Shown here piece by piece: positions 16,564-25,692 of a DNA stretch of 64,000 bases. The translations under genes and the position numbers were made by a program. The notes under the pieces were generated by a model. It was not told the origin of the DNA. It did not search any database and saw only the letters and a list, made by a program, of their open reading frames with translations. Origin of the DNA: Caulobacter vibrioides (GTDB taxonomy: Bacteria; Pseudomonadota; Alphaproteobacteria; Caulobacterales; Caulobacteraceae); contig NZ_PJRR01000025.1 in assembly GCF_002858865.1 (NCBI RefSeq), forward strand, positions 150,031-214,030, given 5' to 3'. How positions within the stretch are numbered: the stretch's first letter is position 1; each line of letters opens with the position of its first letter.

Positions 16564-18689
16564 CCGGTAAGACGCGGGCCGTGGCCCTGCCGGCCGGCGC
16601 GCGCTTCCTGGCGCCCAGCTGGTCGCCGGACGGCGGCAAGATGGCCTTCATCATGGACGGCAAGCAGAGCCTGGAGCTTTGGGTCGTGGACGCGAAGGCC
16701 GCCACGGCGCGCAAGGCCTCGGACATCGCTATCAGCGGCGTGTTCGGCGCGGGCTATGACTGGCTGCCGGACGGCTCGGGCTTCCTGGTTCAGGCCGTAC
16801 CCACCGGGCGCGGCGCCCCGCCGGTCAAGGACCTGACGCCGAGCGGCCCGACCATCCAGGAGTCCAAGGGCCGCACGGCCGCCATCCGCACCTATCAGGA
16901 CCTCCTGACCAACGCCCATGACGAGGCGCTGTTCGACTATTACTTCACCGCGCAGCTGACCCGCGTGGACCTGGCCGACGGCAAGGCGACGGCGGTGGGC
17001 AAGCCGGGGGTTATCTCGAGCTTCAGCGTCTCGCCGGACGGCCAGTATGTGCTGACCAACCGCTTGAAGCGCCCCTACAGCTACCTCGTCCCCGCCGGCC
17101 AGTTCCCGACCGAGATCGCGGTCTCGACGATCGGCGGCCAGCCGGTGAAGACCCTGGTGGATCGTCCGCTGGCCGACAACCTGCCGCCCGCCTTCGACGC
17201 CGTGCCGACCGGCGTGCGCTCGGTCTCGTGGCGCGCTGACGCCCCGGCCACCCTGGTCTGGGCCGAGGCCCAGGACGGCGGCGACCCGCGCAAGAAGGTG
17301 GCGATCCACGACAGCGTCTTCATGCAGGCCGCGCCGTTCGATGGGACGCCGACCAAGCTGATCGACCTGGAGCAGCGCTATCGCGGCGTCGAATGGGGGC
17401 GGGGCGACGTGGCCTTGCTCACCAGCCGCTGGTGGCAGACCCGCAACCAGAAGCTCATCCTGATCGACCCCTCCAAGCCGGGGACCGGCCGGGTGATCGT
17501 CGATCGCAACTATCAGGACCGCTACAATGATCCGGGCCGCGCGGTGACCCGCCGTGACGCGCGCGGCGAGGACCTGCTGCACTTCACCCCGGACGGCAAG
17601 TCGGTGTTCGTGGTCGGGGACGGCGCCTCGGCCAAGGGCGAGTTCCCGTTCGTGGGCCGCATGTCGCTGGCCGACGGCAAGGTGACCAAGCTCTGGCAGG
17701 CCCAGGCCCCGTACTACCAGGTCCCGGTCGCCCTGGCCGACGAGGCCGGCAAGACGGTGATCACCCGCCGTGAGAGCGCCAAGGAACAGCCCAACTTCTA
17801 CATCCACGCCGTCGCGCCGGGCGCCAAGGCCAAGGCCCTGACCAGCTTCCCCGACCGCGCGCCGCAGTTCGCGGGCGTCACCAAGCAGACCATCACCTAC
17901 AAGCGCGCCGACGGTGTGACCCTGTCGGGCGTGCTCTACCTGCCGCCGGGCTATGACAAGACCAAGGACGGCCCGCTGCCGCTGTTGATGTGGGCCTATC
18001 CGGCCGAGTTCACTGACGCGGCCGTGGCCAGCCAGACGGTGGACGAGGGCAACCGCTTCACCCGTCCGGGCGGCTCCAGCCACCTGTTCCTGCTGACCCA
18101 GGGCTACGCCATCCTCGACAATCCGGCGTTCCCGATCATCGGCCAGAACGGCGCTGAGCCCAACGACACCTATATCGAGCAGCTGACCGCCGACGCTAAG
18201 GCCGCCGTGGACGCGGTGGTGGCCATGGGTGTGGCTGATCGTGACCGGATCGCCGTGGGCGGCCACAGCTATGGCGCGTTCATGACCGCCAACCTGCTGG
18301 CTCACACGCGCCTGTTCCGGGCCGGCATCGCCCGCTCGGGCGCCTATAACCGCACCCTGACGCCGTTCGGCTTCCAGGCCGAGCAGCGCACCTACTGGGA
18401 GGCGACCGACACCTATACGAAGATGAGCCCGTTCACCTACGCCCCGAACATCAAGGACCCGATCCTGTTGATCCACGGCGAGGCCGACGACAATTCGGGC
18501 ACCTTCCCGGTGCAGAGCGAGCGCTTCTATGCGGCGCTGAAGGGGGCGGGGGCGACGGTGCGCTACGTGACCCTGCCCAACGAAGCCCACGGCTATCGCG
18601 CGCGGGAGTCCACCGGCCACACCCTGTGGGAAATGGCCCAGTGGATGGACAAGTACGTGAAGAACGCGCCCAAGCGCGACGCCAAGTAA
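16560..18689 (+). CDS. S9 (prolyl oligopeptidase) family peptidase, body separated from its signal peptide by a frameshift
   Basis: 709 residues from a GTG that overlaps the preceding stop. An N-terminal beta-propeller region (repeats such as LAPSWSPDGGKMAF and SSFSVSPDGQYVL) is followed by an alpha/beta-hydrolase domain with the catalytic Ser in GGHSYGAFMTANLL, the Asp in HGEADDNSGTFP and the His in NEAHGYRARE. The catalytic parts are intact, but the piece lacks a signal peptide and the first propeller blade, which lie in the previous frame. If translated alone through the GTGA overlap it would stay cytoplasmic. The full gene would be 16243-18689. Confidence 0.8.
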   Translation: MTGKTRAVALPAGARFLAPSWSPDGGKMAFIMDGKQSLELWVVDAKAATARKASDIAISGVFGAGYDWLPDGSGFLVQAVPTGRGAPPVKDLTPSGPTIQESKGRTAAIRTYQDLLTNAHDEALFDYYFTAQLTRVDLADGKATAVGKPGVISSFSVSPDGQYVLTNRLKRPYSYLVPAGQFPTEIAVSTIGGQPVKTLVDRPLADNLPPAFDAVPTGVRSVSWRADAPATLVWAEAQDGGDPRKKVAIHDSVFMQAAPFDGTPTKLIDLEQRYRGVEWGRGDVALLTSRWWQTRNQKLILIDPSKPGTGRVIVDRNYQDRYNDPGRAVTRRDARGEDLLHFTPDGKSVFVVGDGASAKGEFPFVGRMSLADGKVTKLWQAQAPYYQVPVALADEAGKTVITRRESAKEQPNFYIHAVAPGAKAKALTSFPDRAPQFAGVTKQTITYKRADGVTLSGVLYLPPGYDKTKDGPLPLLMWAYPAEFTDAAVASQTVDEGNRFTRPGGSSHLFLLTQGYAILDNPAFPIIGQNGAEPNDTYIEQLTADAKAAVDAVVAMGVADRDRIAVGGHSYGAFMTANLLAHTRLFRAGIARSGAYNRTLTPFGFQAEQRTYWEATDTYTKMSPFTYAPNIKDPILLIHGEADDNSGTFPVQSERFYAALKGAGATVRYVTLPNEAHGYRARESTGHTLWEMAQWMDKYVKNAPKRDAK

Positions 18690-18857
18690 GACAGGCGTCG
18701 CCGACCGCGTCTGACGGGGCTGATTGAACAGAGGGTGAGGAGGCGGCCGCCGGCCGTCTCCGCGCCGTTGTGTCGCGGCCCTGCAGCGGCTTAGTGTGTC
18801 TGATCCGATCGCCCGATTGCGCCGCCCGTGGCAAGGTCAGGTCCGGGAGACGCCGCC

Positions 18858-20930
18858 ATGAGAAGAACGACCGCCCACCGCGCCTTTCGGCGGACGATGA
18901 ATCTCATCGCCGGTGGCAAGCCCCTCGCGTCGGCCCTGAAGGCTATCGTGCAGGCCGTGGAGGCCGAGGATCCCACGATCCTCTGCGGCATCCTACTGCT
19001 CGACGCTGATCGCCGTCGTCTGCTGATGGGCGCGGCGCCCAGTCTGCCGACCTTCTACAATCAGGCGATCGAAGGCGTGGAGATCGGCCCCTCGGTCGGC
19101 TCCTGCGGCACGGCGGCCTATCTGGGGCGGCGCGTGATGGTCGATGACATCCAGTCGAGCCCGCTCTGGGTCGGCTATCAGGAGTTGGCGGCGCAAGCGG
19201 GCCTGGCCGCCTGCTGGTCCGAGCCGATCAAGACGTCCGACGGTGCGGTGGCCGGGACCTTCGCGATCTATCACCGCGAGGTCAGCAAGCCGAACAAGGA
19301 AGACATCGCCTTCATCGAGGCCGCTGCGCAACTGGCCGCGTTCGCGATCGATCGGCGGCGCGCGGAGGAGGAGCTGGCGGCCAGCGAGGCGCGGGCGCGG
19401 CTGTTGGCCGAACAGGCGCTCGAGACATCGCGGAACCTGTCGAACTTTTTCGATGTTTCGGCGGACCTGCTGAGTATCAGCAACATGCAGGGCCGGTTCG
19501 TGAAGGTGAACCGAGCCTGGGAGACGGCGCTGGGCTATCCGATCGAGGCCTTGGAGGGCGTACCGTTCCTGCCGTTGCTGCACCCGGAAGATCTGCAGAG
19601 CACACGCGTCCAGATCAACCGGATCGAAGTCGACGATGAGGTCAATGGCTTTGTGAACCGCTATCGACGCGCGGACGGCTCGTACTGCCAGCTGGAATGG
19701 CGCGCCCGTCGCTGCGACGACCTGGTGTTCGGTGTCGCCCGCGACGTCACCGAGCGGCTGCGAATCCAGGCCGAGATGGCCGAGGCCCGCGACGCCGCCG
19801 AGGCGGCCAACCGGGCCAAGAATGACTTCCTGGCCAATATGAGCCACGAGATCCGCACGCCTTTGAACGGCGTCATCGCCCTGGCCGCCGCGCTGGACGA
19901 AACGCCGCTGACGAGCAAACAGGCTGAGATGGTCGCCATGATCCGCCGCTCGGGCGAGACCCTGGAGCGGCTGGTGTCGGATATCCTGGATGTCTCCAAG
20001 ATCGAGGCGGGCCAGATGACCCTCCAGCCGCAGGCCTTCGACCTGGGCGCCTTGGTGGACGGGCTCCTGGATGTCACACGGCTGCGGGCCAAGGAAAAGG
20101 GCGTGGCGGTTCGTCTTGAGCGCAGCCCAACCGCGGCGGGCGGCTTCCTGGGCGACAGCGTGCGGATCGGCCAGGTGCTGAGCAATCTGTTCTCCAACGC
20201 CGTGAAGTTCACCGACCAGGGCGAGGTGATCGTTCGCGTCGACGTGGAAGAGGCCGGCAATGGCGAGGCGGCGCGCCTTTTCGTCGAGGTCGAGGACACG
20301 GGGGTCGGTTTCGACGCCGAGAAGGCCGAGATGATCTTCCAGCGCTTTAACCAGGCCGACAGCACCATTACGCGCCGGTTTGGCGGCTCGGGTCTGGGCC
20401 TGTCGATCAGCAAGACCCTGGTCGAGATGATGGGCGGCGAGATCACGGCCCAGTCCAGTCCCGGCGCGGGCAGCCTGTTCAGGGTGACCCTGCCGTTGAG
20501 CCGCACGCAGATGGGTCCGGACGCCGAGATCGACGCGCCCCGTTCGGCGGCGCCGGGCGAAGGACTCAAGGTGCTGCTGGCCGAGGATCACCCGATCAAC
20601 CAGCGCGTGGTCCAGCTGATCCTCGAGCCGTGCGGCGCGGCCGTGACGGTGGTTGAGAACGGCGCCCAGGCCGTTGAGGCCATGGCGTCCGGAGCCTTCG
20701 ACGTGGTGCTGATGGACATGCAGATGCCGGTGATGGACGGCTTGGCCGCAACCCGCGCGATCCGGGCGCGGGAAGGGGAGGGCCAGCGCACACCGATCAT
20801 CATGCTCAGCGCCAACGCCATGGACGTCCATCGCAGGGAGGCGCTGCAGGCCGGGGCCGATCTGCATGTGCCCAAGCCGATCACAATCGCGGCGCTTCTG
20901 GACAGCATCGGCCAGGTGATGGCGCGCTGA
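18858..20930 (+). CDS. soluble hybrid histidine kinase (GAF-PAS-HisKA-HATPase-REC)
   Basis: 690 residues, no membrane segment. GAF domain at about 15-160 (GPSVGSCGTAAYLGRRVMVDD), PAS at about 190-305 (with PAC-like VNRYRRADGSYCQLEWR), HisKA with phospho-acceptor His near 331 in NMSHEIRTPLNGV, HATPase with NLFSNAVKF and GSGLGLSISK, and a C-terminal receiver with the phospho-Asp near 619 in VVLMDMQMPVMDG. It senses a cytoplasmic signal and can relay phosphate internally; no separate Hpt or output gene is adjacent, so its partner is unknown. ATG 18858 with GGGAG upstream is preferred over GTG 18828. Confidence 0.9.
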   Translation: MRRTTAHRAFRRTMNLIAGGKPLASALKAIVQAVEAEDPTILCGILLLDADRRRLLMGAAPSLPTFYNQAIEGVEIGPSVGSCGTAAYLGRRVMVDDIQSSPLWVGYQELAAQAGLAACWSEPIKTSDGAVAGTFAIYHREVSKPNKEDIAFIEAAAQLAAFAIDRRRAEEELAASEARARLLAEQALETSRNLSNFFDVSADLLSISNMQGRFVKVNRAWETALGYPIEALEGVPFLPLLHPEDLQSTRVQINRIEVDDEVNGFVNRYRRADGSYCQLEWRARRCDDLVFGVARDVTERLRIQAEMAEARDAAEAANRAKNDFLANMSHEIRTPLNGVIALAAALDETPLTSKQAEMVAMIRRSGETLERLVSDILDVSKIEAGQMTLQPQAFDLGALVDGLLDVTRLRAKEKGVAVRLERSPTAAGGFLGDSVRIGQVLSNLFSNAVKFTDQGEVIVRVDVEEAGNGEAARLFVEVEDTGVGFDAEKAEMIFQRFNQADSTITRRFGGSGLGLSISKTLVEMMGGEITAQSSPGAGSLFRVTLPLSRTQMGPDAEIDAPRSAAPGEGLKVLLAEDHPINQRVVQLILEPCGAAVTVVENGAQAVEAMASGAFDVVLMDMQMPVMDGLAATRAIRAREGEGQRTPIIMLSANAMDVHRREALQAGADLHVPKPITIAALLDSIGQVMAR

Positions 20931-21023
20931 TCCGGCGGTTTCCCTTCACCTTTTCGCGGCGAGCGCCTAAATCGAGCGCCTCGCGGCTCCGGGCCGCCCG
21001 CAACCCTGCTTGGACTAGGCCGC

Positions 21024-22022
21024 GTGATCACCTTTCAGGACGTCTCTAAAACCTACGCTCAGGGCGGTCACCCCGCGCTCAGCGGGGTCTCGCTGTCAGT
21101 GAAGGCCGGCGAGGTCTTCGGCGTGATCGGCGCTTCGGGCGCAGGCAAGTCCACCCTGATCCGGCTGATCAACGGCCTTGAGACCCCGAGCGCAGGCCAG
21201 GTGATCGTCGACGGCGACGATGTGGCCGCCCTGGGCGTGGCGGGCCTGCGGGCTCTGCGCCGCCGGGTCGGGATGATCTTCCAGCACTTCAACCTGCTGT
21301 CGGGCAAGACGGTCGCCCAGAACGTCGCCTTCCCGCTGAAGCTGGCCGGGCGGCCCGCCGCCGAGGTCAAGGCGCGCACGGCCGAACTGCTCGAACGCGT
21401 CGGCCTGTCGGCCCACGCCGGCAAGTATCCGGCCCAGCTGTCGGGTGGCCAGAAGCAGCGCGTCGGCATCGCCCGCGCCCTGGCCACCAATCCCAAGGTG
21501 CTGCTGTGCGACGAGGCCACCAGCGCGCTGGACCCCGAGACGACCGAACAGATCCTCGACCTGATCGCGGGCCTGAACCGCGAGCTTGGCCTGACCATCG
21601 TTCTGATCACTCACGAGATGGACGTGGTCCGCCGCGTCTGTGATCGCGTGGCGGTGCTCGACGCCGGCCGCGTGGTGGAAGAGGGCGCCGTGGAAGAGGT
21701 GTTCCTGCATCCGGCCAGCGACACGGCCCGCCGTTTCGTGCGCGAGGCCGAGGGCGATGTGACTGCCGCGCCGGGCGTCGGCGGGCGCGTGGTGCGCCTG
21801 ACCTTCAAGGGCGAGGCGACCTACAAGCCGGTGCTGGGCGAGGTGGCCCGCGCCACCGGCGTTGACTATTCGATCCTGGGCGGCCGCATCCATCGCCTGC
21901 GCGAGACGCCCTATGGCCAGCTGACCCTGGCGCTGACGGGCGGCGATGTCGCCGCCGCCATCGCCCAGTTCCAGGCCGCCGGCGTGCGCGTGGATGCGCT
22001 TTCCGGGGAGACCGCCCAATGA
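21024..22022 (+). CDS. metN: methionine ABC importer, ATP-binding subunit
   Basis: 332 residues. Walker [10 protein letters not shown] near 38, signature [15 protein letters not shown] near 139 and Walker [12 protein letters not shown] near 160, followed by a C-terminal NIL regulatory domain (about 255-330, [16 protein letters not shown]) that binds methionine in the family and inhibits transport. GTG start. Its stop overlaps the metI start by 4 nt. The upstream gap contains GAGCGCC twice (20963 and 20976), 13 bp apart, which could be a regulatory repeat; no SAM riboswitch is recognisable. Confidence 0.94.
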   Translation: MITFQDVSKTYAQGGHPALSGVSLSVKAGEVFGVIGASGAGKSTLIRLINGLETPSAGQVIVDGDDVAALGVAGLRALRRRVGMIFQHFNLLSGKTVAQNVAFPLKLAGRPAAEVKARTAELLERVGLSAHAGKYPAQLSGGQKQRVGIARALATNPKVLLCDEATSALDPETTEQILDLIAGLNRELGLTIVLITHEMDVVRRVCDRVAVLDAGRVVEEGAVEEVFLHPASDTARRFVREAEGDVTAAPGVGGRVVRLTFKGEATYKPVLGEVARATGVDYSILGGRIHRLRETPYGQLTLALTGGDVAAAIAQFQAAGVRVDALSGETAQ

Positions 22023-22693
22023 GCGCCTCGACCATGACCTTCGCCAATGTCGACTGGAGCGAGATCGGCCAGGCCACGCTCGACACCCTGGCCATGCTGG
22101 GCGGCTCGATGGTGCTGACCGTGGCGGTGGGCCTGCCGCTGGGCGTGATCCTGTTCCTGACCGGCAAGGGCCAGATGCTGGAGAACCGCCTGGCCAATGG
22201 CACGCTGTCGCTGCTGGTCAACATCCTGCGCTCGGTGCCGTTTGTGATCTTGCTGATCGTGATGATCCCGCTGACCGTGGCGCTGGTCGGCACCTCGCTG
22301 GGCGTGGCCGGGGCGATCCCGCCGCTGGTGGCGGGCGCCGCGCCGTTCTTCGCGCGCCTCGTGGAGACCGCCCTGCGCGAGGTCGACAAGGGCGTCATCG
22401 AGGCCAGCTTCGCCATGGGCGCCAAGCGGCGTCAGGTGGTGCTGGGCGCGCTGCTGCCCGAGGCGCTGCCGGGCCTGGTCGCCGCCGCGACGGTGACGGC
22501 TGTGGCGCTGGTCTCCTACACCGCCATGGCCGGCGTGGTCGGGGCCGGCGGCCTGGGCGATCTGGCCATCCGCTTTGGCTATCAGCGCTTCCAGACCGAC
22601 GTCATGGTCGTGACCGTGGTGCTGATGCTGGTGCTGGTGCAGGTGCTGCAGATGATCGGCGATGCGGTGGTGCGGAAGGTGTCGCGTCGGTAA
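22019..22693 (+). CDS. metI: methionine ABC importer, permease subunit
   Basis: 224 residues with five hydrophobic segments and the ABC-permease coupling region [21 protein letters not shown]. It overlaps metN (ATGA), so the two subunits are co-translated. The substrate-binding lipoprotein metQ is not immediately next but follows about 0.9 kb downstream after a repeat and two small genes. Confidence 0.94.
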   Translation: MSASTMTFANVDWSEIGQATLDTLAMLGGSMVLTVAVGLPLGVILFLTGKGQMLENRLANGTLSLLVNILRSVPFVILLIVMIPLTVALVGTSLGVAGAIPPLVAGAAPFFARLVETALREVDKGVIEASFAMGAKRRQVVLGALLPEALPGLVAAATVTAVALVSYTAMAGVVGAGGLGDLAIRFGYQRFQTDVMVVTVVLMLVLVQVLQMIGDAVVRKVSRR

Positions 22694-22699
22694 CGCGGT

Positions 22700-22802
22700 G
22701 CGTCCTTCGAGGCGCGCTCACGAGCGCGCACCTCAGGATGAGGAACACTCCGCACTGTAGCCCTCATCCTGAGGCGCCCGCGTCGCGGGCCTCGAAGGAC
22801 GC
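22700..22802. repeat. intergenic palindromic repeat, family C copy 2
   Basis: GCGTCCTTCGAGG at 22700-22712 is the exact complement of CCTCGAAGGACGC at 22790-22802; inner arms CCTCAGGATGAGG and CCCTCATCCTGAGG also pair. It lies between metI and the next gene. Confidence 0.8.
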
Positions 22803-22839
22803 AGGGCGCTGTAGGTTTAAGGTGGAAGGCAGGACAAAC

Positions 22840-23187
22840 TTGACGGAACACGCTCATACCGATTCCCACTGGGACGCCGCCTTCGCCGCGACCCTGCTGG
22901 GCAAGACCCTGCTGATGAACCTGACCTTCCTCGACGACGAGGGCGAGGTGCTGGAGCGACAGCAGTTCTTCGGCGTGGTGATCGACGCCACAGAGCACGA
23001 GGGCATCGTGCTGGACCTGTTGGGCGAGCACGACGGCGACACCTACACCCTGCCGCCCCAGACCTCGGCGATCCAGAAGGCCGAGGCGGGCGTGACCAGC
23101 CTCGCGGGCGACAAGCCCGACTTCGTCGCCAGCTGGATCATCCATGGCGCGCCAGAGGTCGCCAACGACCTGGACGAGGAAATCTAG
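22840..23187 (+). CDS. small acidic soluble protein, unknown function
   Basis: A 115-residue cytoplasmic protein, rich in Asp and Glu, with HWDAAFAATLLGKTLLMNLTF, VVIDATEHEGIVLDLLGEHDG and an acidic end (ANDLDEEI). The likely start is TTG 22840, preceded at good distance by GGAAGGCAGG; GTG 22822 is the alternative. I do not recognise a named family. The location inside the met transport region may be incidental, since a repeat separates it from metI. Confidence 0.75.
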   Translation: MTEHAHTDSHWDAAFAATLLGKTLLMNLTFLDDEGEVLERQQFFGVVIDATEHEGIVLDLLGEHDGDTYTLPPQTSAIQKAEAGVTSLAGDKPDFVASWIIHGAPEVANDLDEEI

Positions 23188-23190
23188 GGT

Positions 23191-23439
23191 TCAGGCCTGG
23201 TCGAACGGGAAGGGCAGGCGGCCGGCCTTGAACAGGATGTCGGGGTTTTCGTCATAGTCGCCCAGCTCGACATCGGCCGTGGCCGAGAACGCGACGACGC
23301 CTTCGCGCAGCGGCGCCAGCCGTTCGGCCTTGCGCCGCGCCTCCTCGGCGGTCTTGCAGCCGATCTGCTGTTCGGCCTTCAACCCCTTGCCGCGTCGGGC
23401 GACATAGGCTTGCACGATGTGGACGGTTTCTTTGGCCAT
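23191..23439 (-). CDS. small protein, unknown function
   Basis: An 82-residue protein (MAKETVHIVQAYVARRGKGL...) with a basic first half, an EEARRKAERLA helix and an acidic tail region (ADVELGDYDENPDILF). ATG 23439 or 23445. It converges with the previous gene, ending 3 bp from it, and diverges from metQ. No family recognised; coding is supported by tight spacing and third-position GC. Confidence 0.7.
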   Translation of the reverse strand: MAKETVHIVQAYVARRGKGLKAEQQIGCKTAEEARRKAERLAPLREGVVAFSATADVELGDYDENPDILFKAGRLPFPFDQA

Positions 23440-23579
23440 CCCCATCCAGGCGACCTGTTTGGTCGTAACGTCAAGCGATCTCGGTGCAGGGGCTCGGGAT
23501 CGTCTCAGGAAATCTGATTTCCCTCGCCATGCCCGAGCGGGCAAAACCCTATCGCCTAGATCGTCTTGTGGAGCTGTTC

Positions 23580-24386
23580 ATGGTCGCCCGCCGCGCTGTT
23601 CTCGTCCTCGGCCTCGCCGCCATGTCTGTCGCGGCGTGTGGCCCGAAGGCGCCCAAGGCCAGCGATCCCAACACCCTGACCGTCGCGGCCACCGCCGTGC
23701 CGCACGCCGAGGTGCTGGAGTTCATCAAGCCCAAGCTGGCGCAGCAGGGCCTGACCCTCGAGATCAAGGTGTTCAACGACTACGTCCAGCCCAACACCCA
23801 GGTCGCCGAAAAGCGCATTGATGTCAGCTACTTCCAGACCCTGCCGTATCTGGAGAGCTTCAATCGCGACAAGGGCACCAACCTGATCCCGCTGCAGGGC
23901 GTCCATGTCGAGCCGATCGGGACCTATTCGGCCAAGTGGAAGTCGATCGCCGAGGTTCCGAACGGCGCCACCATCGCGATCCCGAACGACGCCTCGACCG
24001 AAGGCCGCGCCCTGATCCTGCTGGCCAAGAACGGCGTCATCGCCATCAAGGACCCCAAGAACCCGCTGACCAGCCTGCGCGACATCACCAGCAACCCGAA
24101 GAACCTGAAGTTCAAGGAGCTGGAGGCGCCGGCCCTGCCGCGGGTGCTGAACCAGGTCGATCTGGCGGTGATCAACACCAACTACGCCCTGGACGCCAAG
24201 CTGAACCCCAGCAAGGACGCCCTGATCATCGAGGACAAGACCAGCCCGTACGTGAACTATCTGGTCGGCCGTCCAGACAACAAGGACGACCCGCGTGTGA
24301 AGAAGCTGGCCGCCGCCCTGACCACCCCGGAGGTCAAGGCGTTCATCGAGCAGAAGTACGCGGGCGCGGTGGTGCCGGCGTTCTGA
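23580..24386 (+). CDS. metQ: methionine-binding lipoprotein of the MetNIQ importer
   Basis: About 268 residues with a lipoprotein signal (MVARRAVLVLGLAAMSVAAC, Cys20). The NlpA/MetQ fold is recognised by VAATAVPHAEVLEFIKP, VFNDYVQPN, DVSYFQTLPYLESFN, IAIPNDASTEGRALILLAKN and VINTNYALDA. ATG 23580 is preferred because upstream in-frame starts (open to 23484) would precede the signal sequence. Probably transcribed from its own promoter. Confidence 0.92.
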   Translation: MVARRAVLVLGLAAMSVAACGPKAPKASDPNTLTVAATAVPHAEVLEFIKPKLAQQGLTLEIKVFNDYVQPNTQVAEKRIDVSYFQTLPYLESFNRDKGTNLIPLQGVHVEPIGTYSAKWKSIAEVPNGATIAIPNDASTEGRALILLAKNGVIAIKDPKNPLTSLRDITSNPKNLKFKELEAPALPRVLNQVDLAVINTNYALDAKLNPSKDALIIEDKTSPYVNYLVGRPDNKDDPRVKKLAAALTTPEVKAFIEQKYAGAVVPAF

Positions 24387-24394
24387 GGAAGCGG

Positions 24395-24510
24395 AATCCT
24401 CCCCCTAGCGGGGGCGGCGGACCATGCTCCCTCTCCCATAGGGAGAGGGGTGCACGTCTCCTCAGGGCGGAAGGCCCGCGCATTTTCGTTTTCCCCCTCT
24501 GGGGGAGGAG
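24395..24510. repeat. intergenic palindromic repeat, family A copy 4
   Basis: Starts with AATCCTCCCCCTAGCGGGGG (as in the hairpin after msrQ) and ends with TTCCCCCTCTGGGGGAGGAG; the middle has CTCTCCCATAGGGAGAGGG. It lies between metQ and a membrane protein gene. Confidence 0.7.
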
Positions 24511-24600
24511 CGCGCAAGTGAAGGCCGCCATGGCTTGTGAGCAGTCTTCGGTGTCGCCGCCGACGGCATACCGATCTCAGCCTGATCACCGGCGCCCCTG

Positions 24601-25629
24601 TCACACTATCCTGAACACCTTGGCGATCATGGGCGCGTCGACGATCACATGGGGGGCGACCGCGTGGTAGCCGAGGGCGTGCACCCAGGCGTTGCCGGTG
24701 CGAAGCGTCACATAGGCCTTGAACATGCCCGGGCCTGTATAGCTCACGAAGACGAAGAGCAGCGACAATGCGATGTCGCGCGGACTGGTGAAGAGCGACC
24801 AGCCTTCCACCAGATGCATCAGCGCGTAGGTCAGTCCGCCCAGGATGACGCTGAGCGCCATCGAGCCCGTCAGCTTCAGATAGCGGGGCAGCAGAATGGC
24901 GTAGATCAGCACCATGGTCGGCAGCACGGTGCCGAAGAAATACAGTAGGAAGGCGATCGGCGCCGCCTTCATGAAGGCCTCGGGGCTCATCTTGAAAACC
25001 CCCGGCATGGCCGCCAGCTGCACGGCGCTTTCCACGATCAGCACGGCGGCGATCACCAACCAGTCGCTGAGCCGGTTGGAGGAGATCAGATTGAGGTCCC
25101 GGTCCGTGTAGCGCCGACGGAACCAGAGGTAGGGAACAAGGGCGAAGGCAAAGAAGTTGTAACCCGCCCAAACCAGCGCCTCTCCGGGCGAGGCTAGGAC
25201 CGAACAACCCACCAGGGTGCCGGCAATGTGGAAGCTGAAGGGCCGATAGCCCAAGGCCGGCCCAAGCAGCCACCCGCCCACCTGCGCCGCCATGGCGTAG
25301 GCCAGCAGGCCCAAGGTTTCCGCCCAGGCCCGACGGACCGCTGGAGCTCGCGCCGCCATGTCGACGGGCTCGCGCTTGCGGGTCAGCAGCCAGACCAGCC
25401 CCATCAGGGCCAGCTGCTCAATCAGGCCCAGTGTCGGCATCGCCATTTGGACCCCGAAGGGCGCACCCGCCATGTTCGGCCGGTCGAAGGGCAGGAAGCC
25501 GTTCGCCAGCTTCAGCACGGCCAGGTTCAACACCACCCATCCGACAATGCCTGCGGCGATCACAAGAAGAGTCGAGCGGTTGCGGGCGAGCGCCGGCGCC
25601 TGAAGGAAGGCCGTCATGAATTTCCCCAT
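24601..25629 (-). CDS. multi-pass membrane protein, possibly CPBP-like
   Basis: 342 residues with about eight hydrophobic segments. The C-terminal third (LGGLTYALMHLVEGW ... NAWVHALGYHAVAPHV) has His residues placed within helices in a way that recalls CPBP/Abi-type intramembrane proteases, but the paired-Glu motif (EExxxR) is not seen, so this is only a resemblance. ATG 25629 or 25617. It diverges from a TetR gene across two matching palindromes and is the probable target of that regulator. Confidence 0.65.
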   Translation of the reverse strand: MGKFMTAFLQAPALARNRSTLLVIAAGIVGWVVLNLAVLKLANGFLPFDRPNMAGAPFGVQMAMPTLGLIEQLALMGLVWLLTRKREPVDMAARAPAVRRAWAETLGLLAYAMAAQVGGWLLGPALGYRPFSFHIAGTLVGCSVLASPGEALVWAGYNFFAFALVPYLWFRRRYTDRDLNLISSNRLSDWLVIAAVLIVESAVQLAAMPGVFKMSPEAFMKAAPIAFLLYFFGTVLPTMVLIYAILLPRYLKLTGSMALSVILGGLTYALMHLVEGWSLFTSPRDIALSLLFVFVSYTGPGMFKAYVTLRTGNAWVHALGYHAVAPHVIVDAPMIAKVFRIV

Positions 25630-25630
25630 A

Positions 25631-25648
25631 AGTCTCTGGTTGGAGACT
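25631..25648. promoter_or_regulatory. probable TetR operator, site 1
   Basis: AGTCTC-N6-GAGACT, a perfect 6-bp inverted repeat directly in front of the membrane-protein start codon. It shares its half-site with site 2. Confidence 0.6.
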
Positions 25649-25660
25649 AAGTGGAATTTT

Positions 25661-25676
25661 GTCTCCGTCAAGAGAC
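25661..25676. promoter_or_regulatory. probable TetR operator, site 2
   Basis: GTCTC-N6-GAGAC, the same half-sites and spacer as site 1, with the centres 29 bp apart (close to three helical turns), 16 bp before the TetR start. Two equal sites between divergent genes suggest joint control of both. Confidence 0.6.
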
Positions 25677-25692
25677 TTGCTATGAGGGGCCC

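Noticed and set aside
16494..18620. A 708-codon minus-strand frame opposite the S9 peptidase
   Set aside because: Composition typical of an antisense shadow; the plus strand has an intact catalytic triad.
20931..21023. SAM-II or SAH riboswitch upstream of metN
   Set aside because: No match to the conserved cores; only a short direct repeat is present.
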